This document shows positions 23,801 to 35,819 of a stretch of DNA of 64,000 bases, in pieces. The DNA is taken from assembly GCA_027886175.1 (NCBI GenBank), contig JAJNNQ010000096.1:793501-857500 (forward strand), written 5' to 3'. Positions within the stretch are counted from its first letter, which is position 1. Every line of letters starts with the position of its first letter. The notes below the pieces were generated by a model. That model was given only the letters and a program-made list of their open reading frames with translations. It ran no database searches and was not told where the DNA came from. The translations under genes were made by a program, and so were the position numbers. The stretch is from Phylloscopus collybita. Taxonomy: Eukaryota; Chordata; Aves; Passeriformes; Phylloscopidae.

Positions 23801-25215
23801 GTTGCGGTTGCTGTAGTTTTTCCCTCCAACTACGAGATGGCGCACTCGCCCCACTGCTCAGCAGCGACTGTCGTGGTGGCTGCTGTAGTTCTTCGCTCCA
23901 GGCACCAGACGGCGCTGTCGCTCTACTGGTCCCTGGCAACTTGCGTTGCAGTTGCTGTAGTTTTTCCCTCGACCACGAGATGGCGCAGTTGCCCCACTGG
24001 TCAGCGGCGACTGTCGTGGTGGCTGCTGTAGTTCTTCGCTCCAGGCACCAGATGGCGATGTCGTTCTACTGGTCCCTGGCGACTTGCATTGCGGTTGCTG
24101 TAGTTTTTCCCTCTAACCACGAGATGGCGCAGTCACCCCACTGCTCAGCAGCGACGGTCGTGGTGCCTGCTGGAGTTCTTGGCTCCTGGCACCTGATGGC
24201 GCTGTCGCTCCACTGGTCACCGGCAACTTTGGTTGCGGTTGCTGTAGTTTTTCCCTCCAACCACGAGATGGTGCAGTCACCCCACTGGTCCCTGGTGACT
24301 TGAGTTTCGGTTGCTGTAGTTTTTCCCTCCAACCACGAGATGGTGCAGTCGCCCCACTGATCAGCGCCGACTGTCCTGGTTGCTGCTGTAGGTCTTCGCT
24401 CCAGGCACCAGAAGGCGCTGTCGCTCCACTGGTCACTGGCGACTTGCGTTGCGGTTGCTGTTGGTGTTCCCTCCAACCACGAGATGGCGCAGTTGCCCCA
24501 CTGATGAGCGTCGACTGTCCTGGTAGCTGCTGTAGTTCTTTGCTCCAGGCACCGGATTGCACTGTTCCTCCAGTGGTCGCCGGCGACTTTCGTTGCGGTT
24601 GCTGTAGTTTTTCCCTCAGAACAGGAGATGGCGCAGTCGCCTTACTGATCAGCGGCGACTGTCCTCGCGGCTGCTGTAGTTCTTCGCTCCAGGCACCTGA
24701 TGGCACTGTCGCTATACTTCTCCCTGGCGACTTGCGTTGCGGTTGTTGTAGTTTTTCCCTTCAACCAGGAGATGGCGCAGTTGCCCCACTGATCAGCAGT
24801 GACTGTCGTGGTGGCTGCTGTTGTTCTTCGCTCCAGGCACCAGATGGTGCAGTCGCCCCACTGATCAGCGGTGACTGTGGTGGTGGCTGCTGTAGTTCTT
24901 CACTCGAGGCACCAGATGGTGCAGTCACCCCACTGGTCCCTGGTGACTTTCGTTGCGGTTGCTGTAGTTTTTCCCTCTGAACACGAGATGGCGCAGTCGC
25001 CCCACTGATCGGCGGCGACTGTCATGGTGGCTGCTGGAGTTCGCTCCAGGCCCAGATGGCGCTGTCGCTCCACTGGTCCCTGGCGACTTGCGTTGTGGTT
25101 GCTGTAGTTTTTCCCTCCAACCACGAGATGGCGCAGTCGCCCCACTGATCAGTGGCGACTGTCGTGGTGGCTTCTGTAGTTCTTTGCTCCAGGCAGCAGA
25201 TGGCGCTGTCGCCTC
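20806..25215. repeat. 72-bp minisatellite, about 61 units, derived from ERV gag, with CTCF-like cores
   Basis: Units of 72 nt in two alternating flavours, CACCAGATGGCGCTGTCGCT and CACGAGATGGCGCAGTCGCC, each followed by CCACTG and a TTGCTGTAG or GCTGCTGTAG segment. A 360-bp higher-order repeat (five units) occurs in nearly identical copies from about 21361, 21721 and 22081. As 72 is a multiple of three, both strands stay open for long stretches (up to 424 codons on the minus strand). At the right edge a minus-strand retroviral gag frame continues into the array without a stop, so the repeat probably grew from a gag segment. Most units contain a 14-nt stretch matching the CTCF core consensus at 13 of 14 positions, all in plus orientation. 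Confidence 0.88.
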
Positions 25216-26693
25216 ATGCAGCAGACCCTCCGTGTCTAACCCCAACATTCCTGCTAACAACTCAAAAGCACTTTCTGTCTCTGATTTCTTTTCTACCTTT
25301 TCTTCCTTTTGAACCTTTACTTTTCGTTTCACACCCACGCTTTCAGAGGCAGCAGCAACACTGAGAGCACGGTGGCCTATAGTTTTGAAAGCTGCGGCCA
25401 AGCTTTTTGCTTGTTCGGCCAGCGCCCGCAGATCCTCCTCTCCCAGGGCGGATCCTCGATGGATCGCTCCGTTCTGGCCACGCCCTGGCCTTGCCTGCGC
25501 CGCTTCAGCCCTTGGGGGGGGCAGCGTCTGCCGCTCCTCCCCCCGGAGCCTTTGATCCCGGAGCCACCGCCCCCGGATCCGCCCCATCCCGCATGTCACC
25601 TCTTCCCGGACTCCGCCCCAATGGACCTGAGCTCACGTTCAGTGAAGCAGACGCACCCTGACCCACGCTGCTCCCCGTAGCTTGCGTCATTCCCACGTGA
25701 CGAGCCGCTAACGCCGACCCTGCCGCCATTGTCCCAGTTTCCGTGCACTCCGCTGTGCCCTGGCTCAGCACGTCCCCCAAGCCGTCCCAAACGAGTTCCT
25801 GCCCGCGCGGTTTCCACGGAACCCCACCTTCCTCCACCGCCCCGTGCATCCCCAGCCCGTCGCTTGCCATTTCCCTCCCCCGCCCCACTATCTCCGAGGA
25901 AAGGGGAAGCACCGGAGGGCTGTTGCGCGGCGTCGAAGGGGGGGTGAACGGTCTCCTTGGTGGGCTAGATTCTCGACTCTCCCATCCCCCCTCCTGGGGT
26001 GCGTCTCCTGCCTCCGCAGGGCACGCCTCGAAAGAGAGCATGTCCTGATCTTCCTCCTCACTGGGGTGTATTAAAAGCTTTAAGTTCCCCGGGACAAATT
26101 TTGGGAAATCGTCTAACTCAATGCCTTTGTTCCCTTGTGCGGAAAGCTGCTGACCCCCCTCTGCTTCTGAGACAAGCTGTCATCTCTAATCTGCCTCCTG
26201 CAGGAGACCCTTTAACCGCTGGCTGATGGCCGACACCTGTCTCCGCTAGTAACCGACTAGCAGAGGAGTCACCTTGTTCATCCCCCTCCCCCCGCGGTGG
26301 GTCAGGGAAAGGAATTCCTATGCTTCACCCTGTGACTGCTTCTAACATAACTCTCTCAGCCGTCACGAGTTTCAAAGCTATCTTGTCCTTTTGCGTTGCC
26401 TGATGGTATAATTCCCTGTTTGCCTCTTGCCAAAACCCCAGTTCAAATAACACTGTTGTCTCACAGAAAGGATAATTACATCTCGCCCAGAGCAGTAACG
26501 AATGGAGCTCTTTTTCTGTGAGACCCGCAGGGTGAGCTGAAACAATCCCCTGCAAGGCAGACAGCAAGCTGAGCTGCTCCTGGGACAGGGACATAATTCC
26601 CCCCATTGTGTGATCTTGTATCTCAACTGGTCTTACCACTGAAAGAACCAAAGTGCAGGTGCTTTCCGGTTCAGCTCGGAGGTTCCCGATCAC
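25216..26693 (-). pseudogene. ERV gag remnant (class II-like), broken
   Basis: Gag is the retroviral structural polyprotein. Downstream of the tRNA-Asn primer-binding site on the minus strand is a frame at about 26693-26325 that looks like a retroviral matrix region (leucine-rich, helical). It is followed by a proline/glycine-rich segment at about 26041-25505, and a lysine/glutamate-rich segment at about 25430-25230 that leads into the 72-bp repeat. The frames differ between pieces, so the gene is shifted and not functional. No protease, reverse transcriptase, integrase or envelope follows. The element is cut off where the array meets duplication B at 20806. Calling it gag rests on position after the LTR and primer-binding site and on general sequence character. 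Confidence 0.6.
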
Positions 26694-26893
26694 CGACCAG
26701 CATTTGACAGGACGATGAACTCCAGGGCCCTTGGAAATCCGTCTGTCTGAGACGAACCTGAGATCAGCTGCTCTCGTCCTTTTCTTCCTTCTCTGGTCTT
26801 CAGTTCAGATGATGGCAATTCGGCTCCTCGGCTTCTGGGGGCTTCTTGCTGGCTTCTGAGGACTCTTCTGGACGAAGGACTTCCCTGGGCGAC

Positions 26894-26911
26894 GCCCACC
26901 CAGGGACGCCA
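26894..26911 (-). promoter_or_regulatory. Primer-binding site, tRNA-Asn type
   Basis: The minus strand reads TGGCGTCCCTGGGTGGGC, matching the 3' end of tRNA-Asn. It lies immediately inside the LTR and fixes the element's orientation. Confidence 0.8.
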
Positions 26912-27362
26912 GTTCTCGGGGTCTCTGCTTGCCCGAGAATGAGGGTGGTCGTCCTTCGGAAAGCCCTGAGCCACCCACAGAAAAGACGAGGAGTCTTCAG
27001 ATGTTCTTTTTCAAGGTTTCTCTCCTTGTTTATTTTATCTTATCTCTATACTTTTCCCTGAGCTCTGCCAAGGTCTGGACAGCACGGGCAACAGGTGACG
27101 ACTGCCCGCCTGCTCCCAGCTCGTCATCTTATATACAGATAATTGCATGTACATTATTTACAATTGTGACCCAATGCATGCACTTGACACTAAACAGGTG
27201 TTTTCTACTTTGACCCAATCCCTCTAAATCTACTTCATGTTATCACCACTGCACAAAATGGAGACGAAGAGGGAGAAGACTCTAGAGTAACGCCCAGAAT
27301 CCTCCATCTTGTCTCTGGTCATTCTTATCTTAAAACCCCTAATGTGAAACTATTATTACTTT
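26912..27362 (-). mobile_element. 5' LTR of the minus-strand ERV
   Basis: Reading the minus strand: a TATATAAG box (complement of 27128-27135), then AATAAA (complement of 27029-27034), then U5 and the tRNA-Asn primer-binding site. The outer edge near 27362 is approximate. Sequence at 27363-27550 beyond it contains three CCTGTACAGG-type short repeats and no recognised gene. Confidence 0.7.
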
Positions 27363-27554
27363 CTACTAGCTTTGAGGGCTTCCAATTCATCCCATAGTGT
27401 TGGTAATTTTTCCCATGGACTATCATCGAGACCCTTGCCTGCCTGGGGTCCATGCCAGAGTCTGCAACCCCACTGCACAGATCTCAGACCCCCCTGTACA
27501 GGTTTTAAACCCCCCTGTACAGGTTTCTGTTTCCAGAGGAACACTCTGGACTCC

Positions 27555-27640
27555 CACAGGTCGGGGGTCACTGGGAGGGACTTTTTAGTCAGCTTTGGAG
27601 ACAGGGATGTCCAAGATGTGACCCCCTAGGCCCCATCAAA
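27555..27640 (+). repeat. 86-nt fragment of the 1.73-kb micro-exon unit
   Basis: The stretch with GTCAGCTTTGGAGACAGGGA, followed by the TCCAAGATGTGACC segment, matches 12955-13025. It joins directly to duplication B at 27640, marking a recombination junction. Confidence 0.85.
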
Positions 27641-29110
27641 GGGGCTGCCTTTGCCCCTGCACCTCCCAGCAAGGCCACAGGACTGATTTCAGGGCCCTGC
27701 CTGGCCTCTAAATGTAGTCGCTGCTTGTCGTGTTCAGGTTCTCTGAAGTTCTTTCCCAGGTAGCAAAACTGGTAAACAAGGTCATACTTTTTAAACTATC
27801 TAGTTTTTCACATTTCTCTCCTAAGGAGGGACTTTGCTTGTTGACCCTTGGTGTGACCAATGGTTCAAAGGATCCCACCTCTTAGGTGGGCACATTGTAA
27901 AAGGGTATAAAAATAGGTTCTGAGAATAAACCAGCCCCTTTTTAGAGCATCAGCGTTCTGAATCATGATTCCGTGTCTTTCTTTCGTGTCCAACAGTGAC
28001 ATCTAAACGTGGAAAGGTCAAGCCCTGTTTCACTAATGAGCAGCGACCTAGTGCAGAACACTCATGAACCTGCTTCTTTCACTACTGAGGGGATACAAAC
28101 ACAACATCTGGTTTAAACTTTCATCTCAAGGTCAACTTGAGCTCAGGGCCTGTTGTTCAGGTCTTGGGACTTCACCGGTTCCAGCAAACTCACAGATGCC
28201 CAAGCATTTACACCTCTGATGCTGAAGTTCATGCACCCATTCTGGCTGAACTGTACTTACAGTTGAACTGCAGTCATTCTGCTCTGCATCACATTCTGAA
28301 ATGGACTGGAATGAACTGGGTGAAAGAGCCTGGAAACCATGAAAAACTACTGCGACTGCCATTCCAACACCTCTCCCAGACATCCAGCTCAAGGAAGCAC
28401 ATCCTGAAGGAGCTGCTTTCCTAAAAGAAACCCCAACCCTGGGAATGCCAGACCACAGGCAAAAGCACCAAACACTGGACACAGTACACACAGTTTTGGG
28501 TGCAAAACTGTCACACCTCATGACAAAGGCAAGACAAGGAAAACAGCTCCTCCAGGCAAGGAAAGTTAAATATTCTTTGCCCCAGTGATAAAAGCCCCAA
28601 AACAGATCACAAACCCAAAAGCAACCGAACCCCAGCTGTCCTGAGTTTCATTTGATGTTCAGTACCTTCCCAGACTAGGGACATGTAAGGCAAGTCTCCC
28701 ACGCCTTTTTCAACCCCTCTGTCCCTGCTTCCTTTTCCCTCAGGCACCATTGTGCAACGCGGGGGCTGAGGCTACCTAAATGCCTTGAAAAGGAAAGCTT
28801 AAGCTAGCAGAAATAATTCACATCACTCAAAAGCTGTCTCCAAAGAAGTAGTTCTTCAAAACTTGATGGGGACTGCCATAGACATTTTATTATTGAAGTT
28901 ACTTCATAAATCAGTCAAGAACACAAATTTTAAAAAGCTGTTTCCTCATTCCATGTTCTTTCCAAGTTAAAGGCTAATTAAAATCTTCAGTCTCAGCCCC
29001 CAGCCATCCACCACAAAAGATTCAAGGGGGAGAAACAAAGGCAGGAATGTCTCTGTGCTTTCCCAAAGAACACACCCTAACAGTACATGTTACATGTTCC
29101 CCTCTCACCT
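27640..29110 (+). repeat. Segmental duplication B' (paired with 19340-20805)
   Basis: See 19340-20805. It includes the second LTR-like segment (about 27733-27995) with TATAAAAATA at 27906 and the CCAACA end. The following 29110-29430 has no recognised gene. Confidence 0.85.
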
Positions 29111-29429
29111 ATAAAAAAACCAAGGCTCAGCAAAACTGATTTATAGAGGAGCTTCTCAAGACAGTTTTCCAGCATGGAGCCAAAACCCCCACACTCTATC
29201 TGAGCAAAATGGAAAACTGACACAGAATACACCCTCCTCCCCACCCCACCCCTCCCCTCCCCAATATTCAGCACCAAAAAAGGTCAAAACCAAACCAAAT
29301 TAAAACCACCTTTGCCTCCCAACCCCACCCCACAAAAAGGCCTTGGGGTTCTGAGGCAAACTCCTCTCCCAGCCACAGCCCCTTCCCCCTGGTCCCTGCC
29401 CAGCCCTGGCCACACCCCGGCTGCACCTT

Positions 29430-30200
29430 GTAGTACATTTCTGTTGGGTTTGAGTCTGAGAAGTGGTATTTGTGCTGGAGAGGTGTTGAAGGGAAGACAG
29501 GATGGAATAAATGTGCTCTGGGGATGTGCAAAAAAGGGCTGAATTACAAGGAAGGGGAGTATTTATAAACTGTCTCCATGTTTCCCTGTCATCCTGGGCA
29601 TTTGGATTCAGCCTGGGCTTGTCAGTTAAATCAGAAACAAGCCAACCCAGCTCCTGAACTCTCTACGAATGTTTGAAACACCTCCACAGAAAGACAAGTT
29701 AGTAGTGATTCCAAAAGCAAAATTGTAAATGAAGGCTAATGATTGCTGGGGAATTTCCTTAGGAGTTATGAACCTCAGGCATGTGGGATGTTAGAGGCGA
29801 AATCTCAATTCCAGCCTTCGGCACCTGCAGGAGAAGAGGGGTCCTTATCCATAACAAGGGAAGCCTGCTGCTGCAGTGTGTCAGCTGCAGACCAGGAAGT
29901 GTGCAGGGAATGAGAAGCAAATCCCCTCTGCCCCTGCCCTGCCCTCACACTGAGAGTGGCAGAGCCACAGGTGTGAGCTGTTAGGGTGATGAGGCAACAG
30001 GGCTGCTTTAAGAGGCTTTCCGTCAGCTCACTTCAGCATGGAGCTGCTGGAGGAGTGGGGTTTGTGCTGGGCTCCCGCGAGTGGGGGCATCCCACAGAAG
30101 GAATTTGGCCCTGGAGGAGCACATGGATGCACTTGGATGTGGAGCATTGCTTAAAGGAGGTGCCAAGGGACAAACGTTTGTGCTGGGCAGCAGCAGGCAG
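29430..30200 (+). promoter_or_regulatory. Promoter and first-exon module, copy 2
   Basis: Homologous to 9655-10417. TATTTATAAAC lies at 29560-29570. The exon-like segment with frame words HLDVEHCLKEV and RDKRLCW ends at a GTAAGC donor (30201), a better match to the splice consensus than copy 1. GT-skewed DNA follows, as in copy 1, but no micro-exon body is present before the proviruses begin. Confidence 0.5.
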
Positions 30201-30299
30201 GTAAGCCAGTGTGGGTTTGTTAGGGGAATTTTTTCTACTTTCTGTTTTTAACTTCATTTTGCTAATCCCTCCCTCACCCCCCCAGAAAAAAGAAACGGG

Positions 30300-31740
30300 G
30301 GTTGTGAGAAGAAAAGAACTTTAATGTTTTAAATTTTTCTCTGTTTAGTGGTTTTCAGGTGGTTTTTAATAACTTCTAGTATAGTTTTATTTTGTTTGTA
30401 GCTGGTGTATGATAAGGGGTATGGTCTGTTTATTTAATGTTACGTTTCTTAGCCTACATACTGATCCGGTTGTTTTCAAATTGAGTTTTGTTGTTGATTT
30501 TTTTTTTTTTGGTGGAGTATTGTATTTTGAAAGGCGATGTTTTCTGAGGTTTACGATGGTGTAATTGGTTGCACCAGGAGGTATAGGGGAGGTTTTTATT
30601 TATTAGGTGGTGGCTTTTTTCACGGTGCCTATGTAGTGTTTGTTTTGGTGGGTTTGAAGAAGTGTGATGTAGTTAATCTGTGAAGGTTTCCTAATATTTA
30701 TAATTGGATTGTTGCTTATTATGTTACAGGGGTTTATTTATTTGGCTTCTTTGATTGCAGCATATATTTTATCTTTATGGATAATCTGGACGATACTGTT
30801 TATGGTTAAATTGGTCTTTTGGTTTGTGTGTATATATAGGGGGTGTTTTTGTTCTGATGATTTGAGGAATAATATTTTGGTGTTGGTAATTTAAGTTTAT
30901 TTGTGATATTTTTATTTTTGTAGTTTGATTTGTTTGTTGTCTTGGTGTTTTTAGGTAGTTTTATTTTTGGCAACGTGGCTATTGATATGGTAGGGTATTT
31001 TGGGTAGTTTTTTGGGGTAGTGATGTCTCTATTTCAGTAGCTTAGATTTTTTCATGTTGTTCATTAGTTTGGTTTTTTAAGTGAATTTTATAGAGCATTG
31101 GTTATTATTCTTGAGTTAGTGTAGAGATAGAGCTTTGATTCTTTTTCTTTAGTCATGGTTAGGGTCAGTTGTACAGTTTTGAGTTTAGTAATTTGGTTTA
31201 TCTTTTTTGCCAGTTTTTGTGATTTGTTGTGTGGGATTCTATATGGTTGTTTTTTATTTTTGTTCCATTTTTATGATGTGATAAGAACTGTTAGTGAGAA
31301 GAGTGTAGAGCGGTTTGTTTGCTGGTAGTTGGTTGTATGGTGACATTTTTTAGATTGTGTTTGTTTTGGAGTGTTTTGTTAATGAGATTAAAGTTTTTAT
31401 TTTTGGGTTAATTTGTAATTGGATTCCAGATTTTAGAGAGATTTATGTATTTGTGTAAGAGTGTGCTGTATGAAGAGAATAATTTATTTGTTTTATGTGA
31501 TACTGGTGGCATGGTGGATACAGGGCATTTTCGTAGTAGTTATTTTAAATGTTTGCGGTTTTTCGGCACTAAAAAATATTACTTTGGAATGGTTGGGGAT
31601 TTGGGTGAGTTGAAATAGGATTTTTAAATTTTATTTTTAATAGGGTTTTCTTAGGTTTTATTGTAGTTAAAATTCGAGATTTTTTTTTTAATGTTAGTAA
31701 TAGAAATAGATTTTGGTTTTGTATGTAACCAGGATTATAA
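30300..31740 (+). other. C-poor, GT-skewed block, putative intron 1 (copy 2)
   Basis: Paralogue of 10560-12660, about 1.4 kb, with the same C depletion on the plus strand and many shared phrases. No coding frame of note. Confidence 0.7.
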
Positions 31741-32069
31741 CTTGTGGCAGCTTGCATCTGGGAGAAATCCTGCAGCATTTGTAGATTTACCGGGTGAAAG
31801 CACAGTGCTAGCAATGGGGCTTTAAGCACAAACGGTGGCCCTTTTCCATGGGAAACCAAACTCAGCCCCCAGGTTCCCGATGTCAGTTTGTAGGCGCCGT
31901 TTGCCCCTCCAAGGGCAGCCAGGCTTCCAACTTGTGGCAGCTTGCATCTGGGAGAAGTCCTCATCCATTCAGAATTTTAGTGGAATTTCAGCAGGCAGAA
32001 GCCCAGTGGCAGGCATGGGGCATTAGACACAAACAGCGGCCCTTTTTCCATGGGAAACCAAACTCAGCC
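31741..32069 (+). repeat. About 190-bp tandem repeat, split by a provirus
   Basis: CTTGTGGCAGCTTGCATCTG starts units at about 31740 and 31931. The second unit is cut at 32069 and resumes at 45223-45294. A third unit starts at about 45295, so the provirus inserted into the array. Confidence 0.88.
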
Positions 32070-33199
32070 TGTCACAGCCCGCTAATGCAGGCAGGAGTCA
32101 CGATGGTTCGAGTGATCTCAGAGTGCAAAAGGCACAGCAGGGGACAACAACAATCTGCTCTCAACAACAGTACACTTTATCAAGTGCACACATCACTATT
32201 TGCGATAGAGGGAGAGAGAGAAGGAAAAGAGAGAAAGAGAGAGAGATAAAGAGAGAAAAAAAAAGAGAGAGAAAGAGAGAAGAGGGGATATAGCTACCAA
32301 TGGAGAGACAGAGTCCTCGTGGTGCATGCTGACCAACAGACTTGTCTTACTCTTCCGTGGGGAGATATCGAATTCGGGTCATATCTTGAGGGGTCTCTTT
32401 ATAGTCCCTTGCGAAGCGACAGGCAGGTGGCCAGAAGGCGGGGAGACCACAGGCAGCTACGCTGAAACAGGACAAAACGCTCCACCGCTTAGAGCAAACG
32501 TCCATGTGTACAGCAATTGTCCACTGAGGGAACAGGTACAGGGCAGGTACAGAACAAACCAGTCCGAAAGCCGTTCGAGATCAGTCCAGCGTGGCGTGCC
32601 CATTGTTTCCACCGGGTTCCCATGGGGATGCATCAGTCCTAGAAGCGCCCCTGCAGGCAGCCATTGGCTGACATCCCCCCTCAGCCAGGCCAGGGCTCCT
32701 GTAGTAGGGTCTCAGGTTTTAGTCGCAGTCCTTTTGGAGTCTTCAGTCTCTGTATTTGGCCACGGTGGTGAGGCAGATGAGGAACTTAGGGACCGTCTCT
32801 TACACCACCCTGTGATTCATAATTGTTGACAAGAAAGCTCCATCAGCAAGGTTCTGTAGTGTTGTGGCAAAGTCTTTTGGACTCATCCATGTTGGTAGCA
32901 TAACCCAGGAAAGGCAGAGACAGGAATAAGAGAGAGAAAAACAACAGGAAAAAAGATAGGAGATAATCAAAACAATTTGTACCAATAATTAATCACAATG
33001 ATTATTTAAAGTATTTCCTTCAAACAATTTTTCAAATGATTATGACAAATCACAAGATCAAAAATACAGAAATTGATTCAAAACCTTAAGTACAATTATG
33101 CTCAATATTAATCACAAAATAATTTTTCAAATAATCAAAACAAATCAAAACCTAAAATTAATTTAAAACATATCCAAAGTTTTTATAATTCATGCTACT

Positions 33200-35400
33200 A
33201 ACGGCTCTGTCTTATGTCAATGGCTCTGGGCTCGGCTACAGGGAAAGGGACACTGATCAAATTGTGTGCATCAATCTTTTTAATCATTTCATCATTCTCT
33301 AAATCATAATGTATAAATTTGCTAATAAAACAAAACAAATTGTAACCAAAATCCAAAGACCAATAATGGGATGACAGAATTTGCTCAGAACACTTGTAGC
33401 AGTAGGTGACCACCCAGAAAGAGTATCCCACCACCTGTGTTCAGCATCCTTTCTTACCCTTTCCAAGACACGATGGATTTCTTTCACATTGCGATGAACA
33501 GCTACCAAGGTTTTCTGCCCATTTTCCTTGATCTTTGCTAAGATTTGAATTAAATCCTGATGAAGCAGCCATTGCTTCACCAAAGTAAGGTTCATTCCAA
33601 AGGGGGTAGGCAATAGTTTGTGTATCAGTGTTGTCTTGGTTTGGAAAGACAGGTATCTGCCAGGGAAACTGAGGTTCCCCTAGGATGGAGAATACCAACC
33701 CCTCACACCCCGACGAATTATAATTTTGCAATCAAGGGCTCTCAGGCAAAGATGTTGGGAATACGAATAACAGTTCTTTACTAGGAGATATTAACAATAC
33801 AAATATGATAGGAAACAAAACCACCCAAACAAACAAATAAACAAATAAACAATAATTTTGGAAGAAAACCCTGACAGAGTCAGAGTTTCAATCTGACCCT
33901 GTGATTCAGGATGTTAAAAAACCAGTCCAAACGTAAACAGTCCAAACACTTCTGGAGTGGCAGACGTGATCCTGTTGGAGCAGAGATGATTCTGCCAAGA
34001 AAAACCGGTTCAGGGGCGGCGAGGAGGGAGGCAGGAATGGCGAGCACAGGAGACGAAGAAGCTCTTGCCACACCGCAGCGAAGGAAGCGCCGAGCACCCA
34101 GCTCCTGCAGCAGAGCAGCACCGACCACACCCGGCCACCTCCCCTCCCCCCCACCCCCCACCGCCAGGGCATGAGATGTATAGAAATGCAAATGCACCGC
34201 ACAGGCTGGGGAAGGTAACAATGGCCTATCAAGGTCATCAGGCCCCAAAACAGATGTAAATAGAATATACAAAACCCGGCTCCACAACCCAGGACAAGTG
34301 TGTAATTGGATTGTATAACATGGTGAGAGGTAACTGGAGCCAAATAAGAAAAATCACATCCGATGATTTTGGTAAAATTGCAAACACAAAAATTGGAACG
34401 ATTTCTAGTATTCACTACTAGATTTTCTACAACTATAACATCACACACAGTTCTCAAGCATGCACATCCATTGCCTTTATACACAAGCACTGTTTCAGGA
34501 GACTCGTTAGGATGAACTTCAAAATGACAGATGTTTTGTTCTGCGTCCACACAAGTATCTTGAACTATGATTGCATTCCTTTCACAAATGAACCCTCGTT
34601 GTCCCTGAGCAATACAAGATCCTACGTTAACAGTTTGACATTTCCCACCGATTTGACGGGCCCGTGTTCTATGCTCAAAAGGATAGAGAACAGCTCCATC
34701 ACGGTTCAATCCTAATGATAGGGAATATCAAATGCACTGAAGCATTATGTACGGTAAACACAAAAGTGGTGTCTGTGTTTGTAATAGCGTTGTAAGTTAA
34801 AAAGCACAAAGTTCCACCAGGACTGGGATTCTCTTTCAAAATCAGTGGCACTATCTCAAATTATTTTCTGAATTTCAGTAGGAAAATTGCCTTCTTTGCC
34901 TTCTCTTATAATTGAGGCAGCAAGTAACTGCATCCACAATTGAGCCCGGATGCAGCCGAAAGCCAAGATGATGTTCCTTTGAGTAACACCAAGCATGTCA
35001 ATTTTCAATTTGTGGACATTCACATTTATCTTTTCCCAATTTGGTAATATGTTTGATAAAAGCCACCAATGGGTTCCCAAGGCCAATAAGGACAACTCCA
35101 TCGGTGGCTGTAATTTGGTCAAATCTCTAGCTGCGGTAAGCAATGTATTCATTAGTATTTCTGATTCAATACTATTTAATCAATAATAATCAACAATAAT
35201 CAACATTAATCCTGCATGTCCCTTGGAATTGTCCTGTGAAAAGTAAACACAACAGAGTCTGCCAACAAGGGACAGAAAATTAGAATCCAGAGAGTACTTA
35301 TCCGTTGCTCTTTCCCCAGAGCATCAAAGGCTACCCATGCATGTTTATTCAGAGGGGTTTTTAGCACTAGCGGTACTTCGCCGACAGTAGGGAGGTCCAC
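33200..35400 (-). pseudogene. Envelope remnant of the outer provirus
   Basis: Several short minus frames (35400-35206, 35152-34856, 34709-34300, 33613-33198) align in order with the envelope of the inner provirus. The last holds transmembrane-subunit-like helices and a hydrophobic segment. A solo LTR at 33632-34296 splits the transmembrane part, and stops and shifts occur throughout. Not functional. Confidence 0.7.
33632..34296. mobile_element. Solo LTR inserted in the outer envelope remnant
   Basis: Begins TGTCTTGGTTTGGAAAGACA and ends CCCAGGACA. It is flanked by the 5-bp duplication AGTGT (33627-33631 and 34297-34301). The inner provirus has uninterrupted envelope sequence at the equivalent point, which confirms the insertion. 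Orientation is not certain. Confidence 0.85.
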
Positions 35401-35519
35401 CGAAACAGGTTGTCCAGGGTAACGTGCTGGATTCTTGGAATCACTTTGTCCCCCTAATGAGGGGATTCTGCTCGGAGCTGTCGGGCAAAAAGCAGCGGTT
35501 ATGGGACACCCATTTACCC

Positions 35520-35819
35520 CTATCTATCATTCACACCTTTCACAGCTTCCCACAGACCACTGGTCCTTCCTACAGTCCCGTTAGCTCGAGGGTAGTAAGG
35601 GGTGTGAAAAGTCCATTTAATTACTTCACCTTTTGCCCAATCCTGTACAACTTTGGCAGTAAAGTGAGAGCCATTATCAGATTGAATTTCCTGTGGTCTT
35701 GGGAAAGTTCCAAACCATCCCTGTGATGCTTTAACAGTTTTATCTCCTGTAGCTCTTTTGAAAGCGCCAGCCTGGACCAACCCAGATATGATCTCTACTC
35801 CTGGAAGCACAAAGTGTTT
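35520..35819 (-). pseudogene. Integrase remnant of the outer provirus
   Basis: A minus frame with integrase catalytic-core character: an SDNGSHF motif around the second acidic residue, then HTPYYP. It is cut at 35819 by the younger provirus. The upstream half of pol is absent, because gag sequence (42555 onward) would join here once the insert is removed. Confidence 0.7.

Noticed and set aside
32203..32285. GAGAGAAAGAGAG tract as an independent microsatellite
   Set aside because: It occurs at the same place in all four family LTRs (also 35965, 42030 and 44635), so it is part of the LTR.
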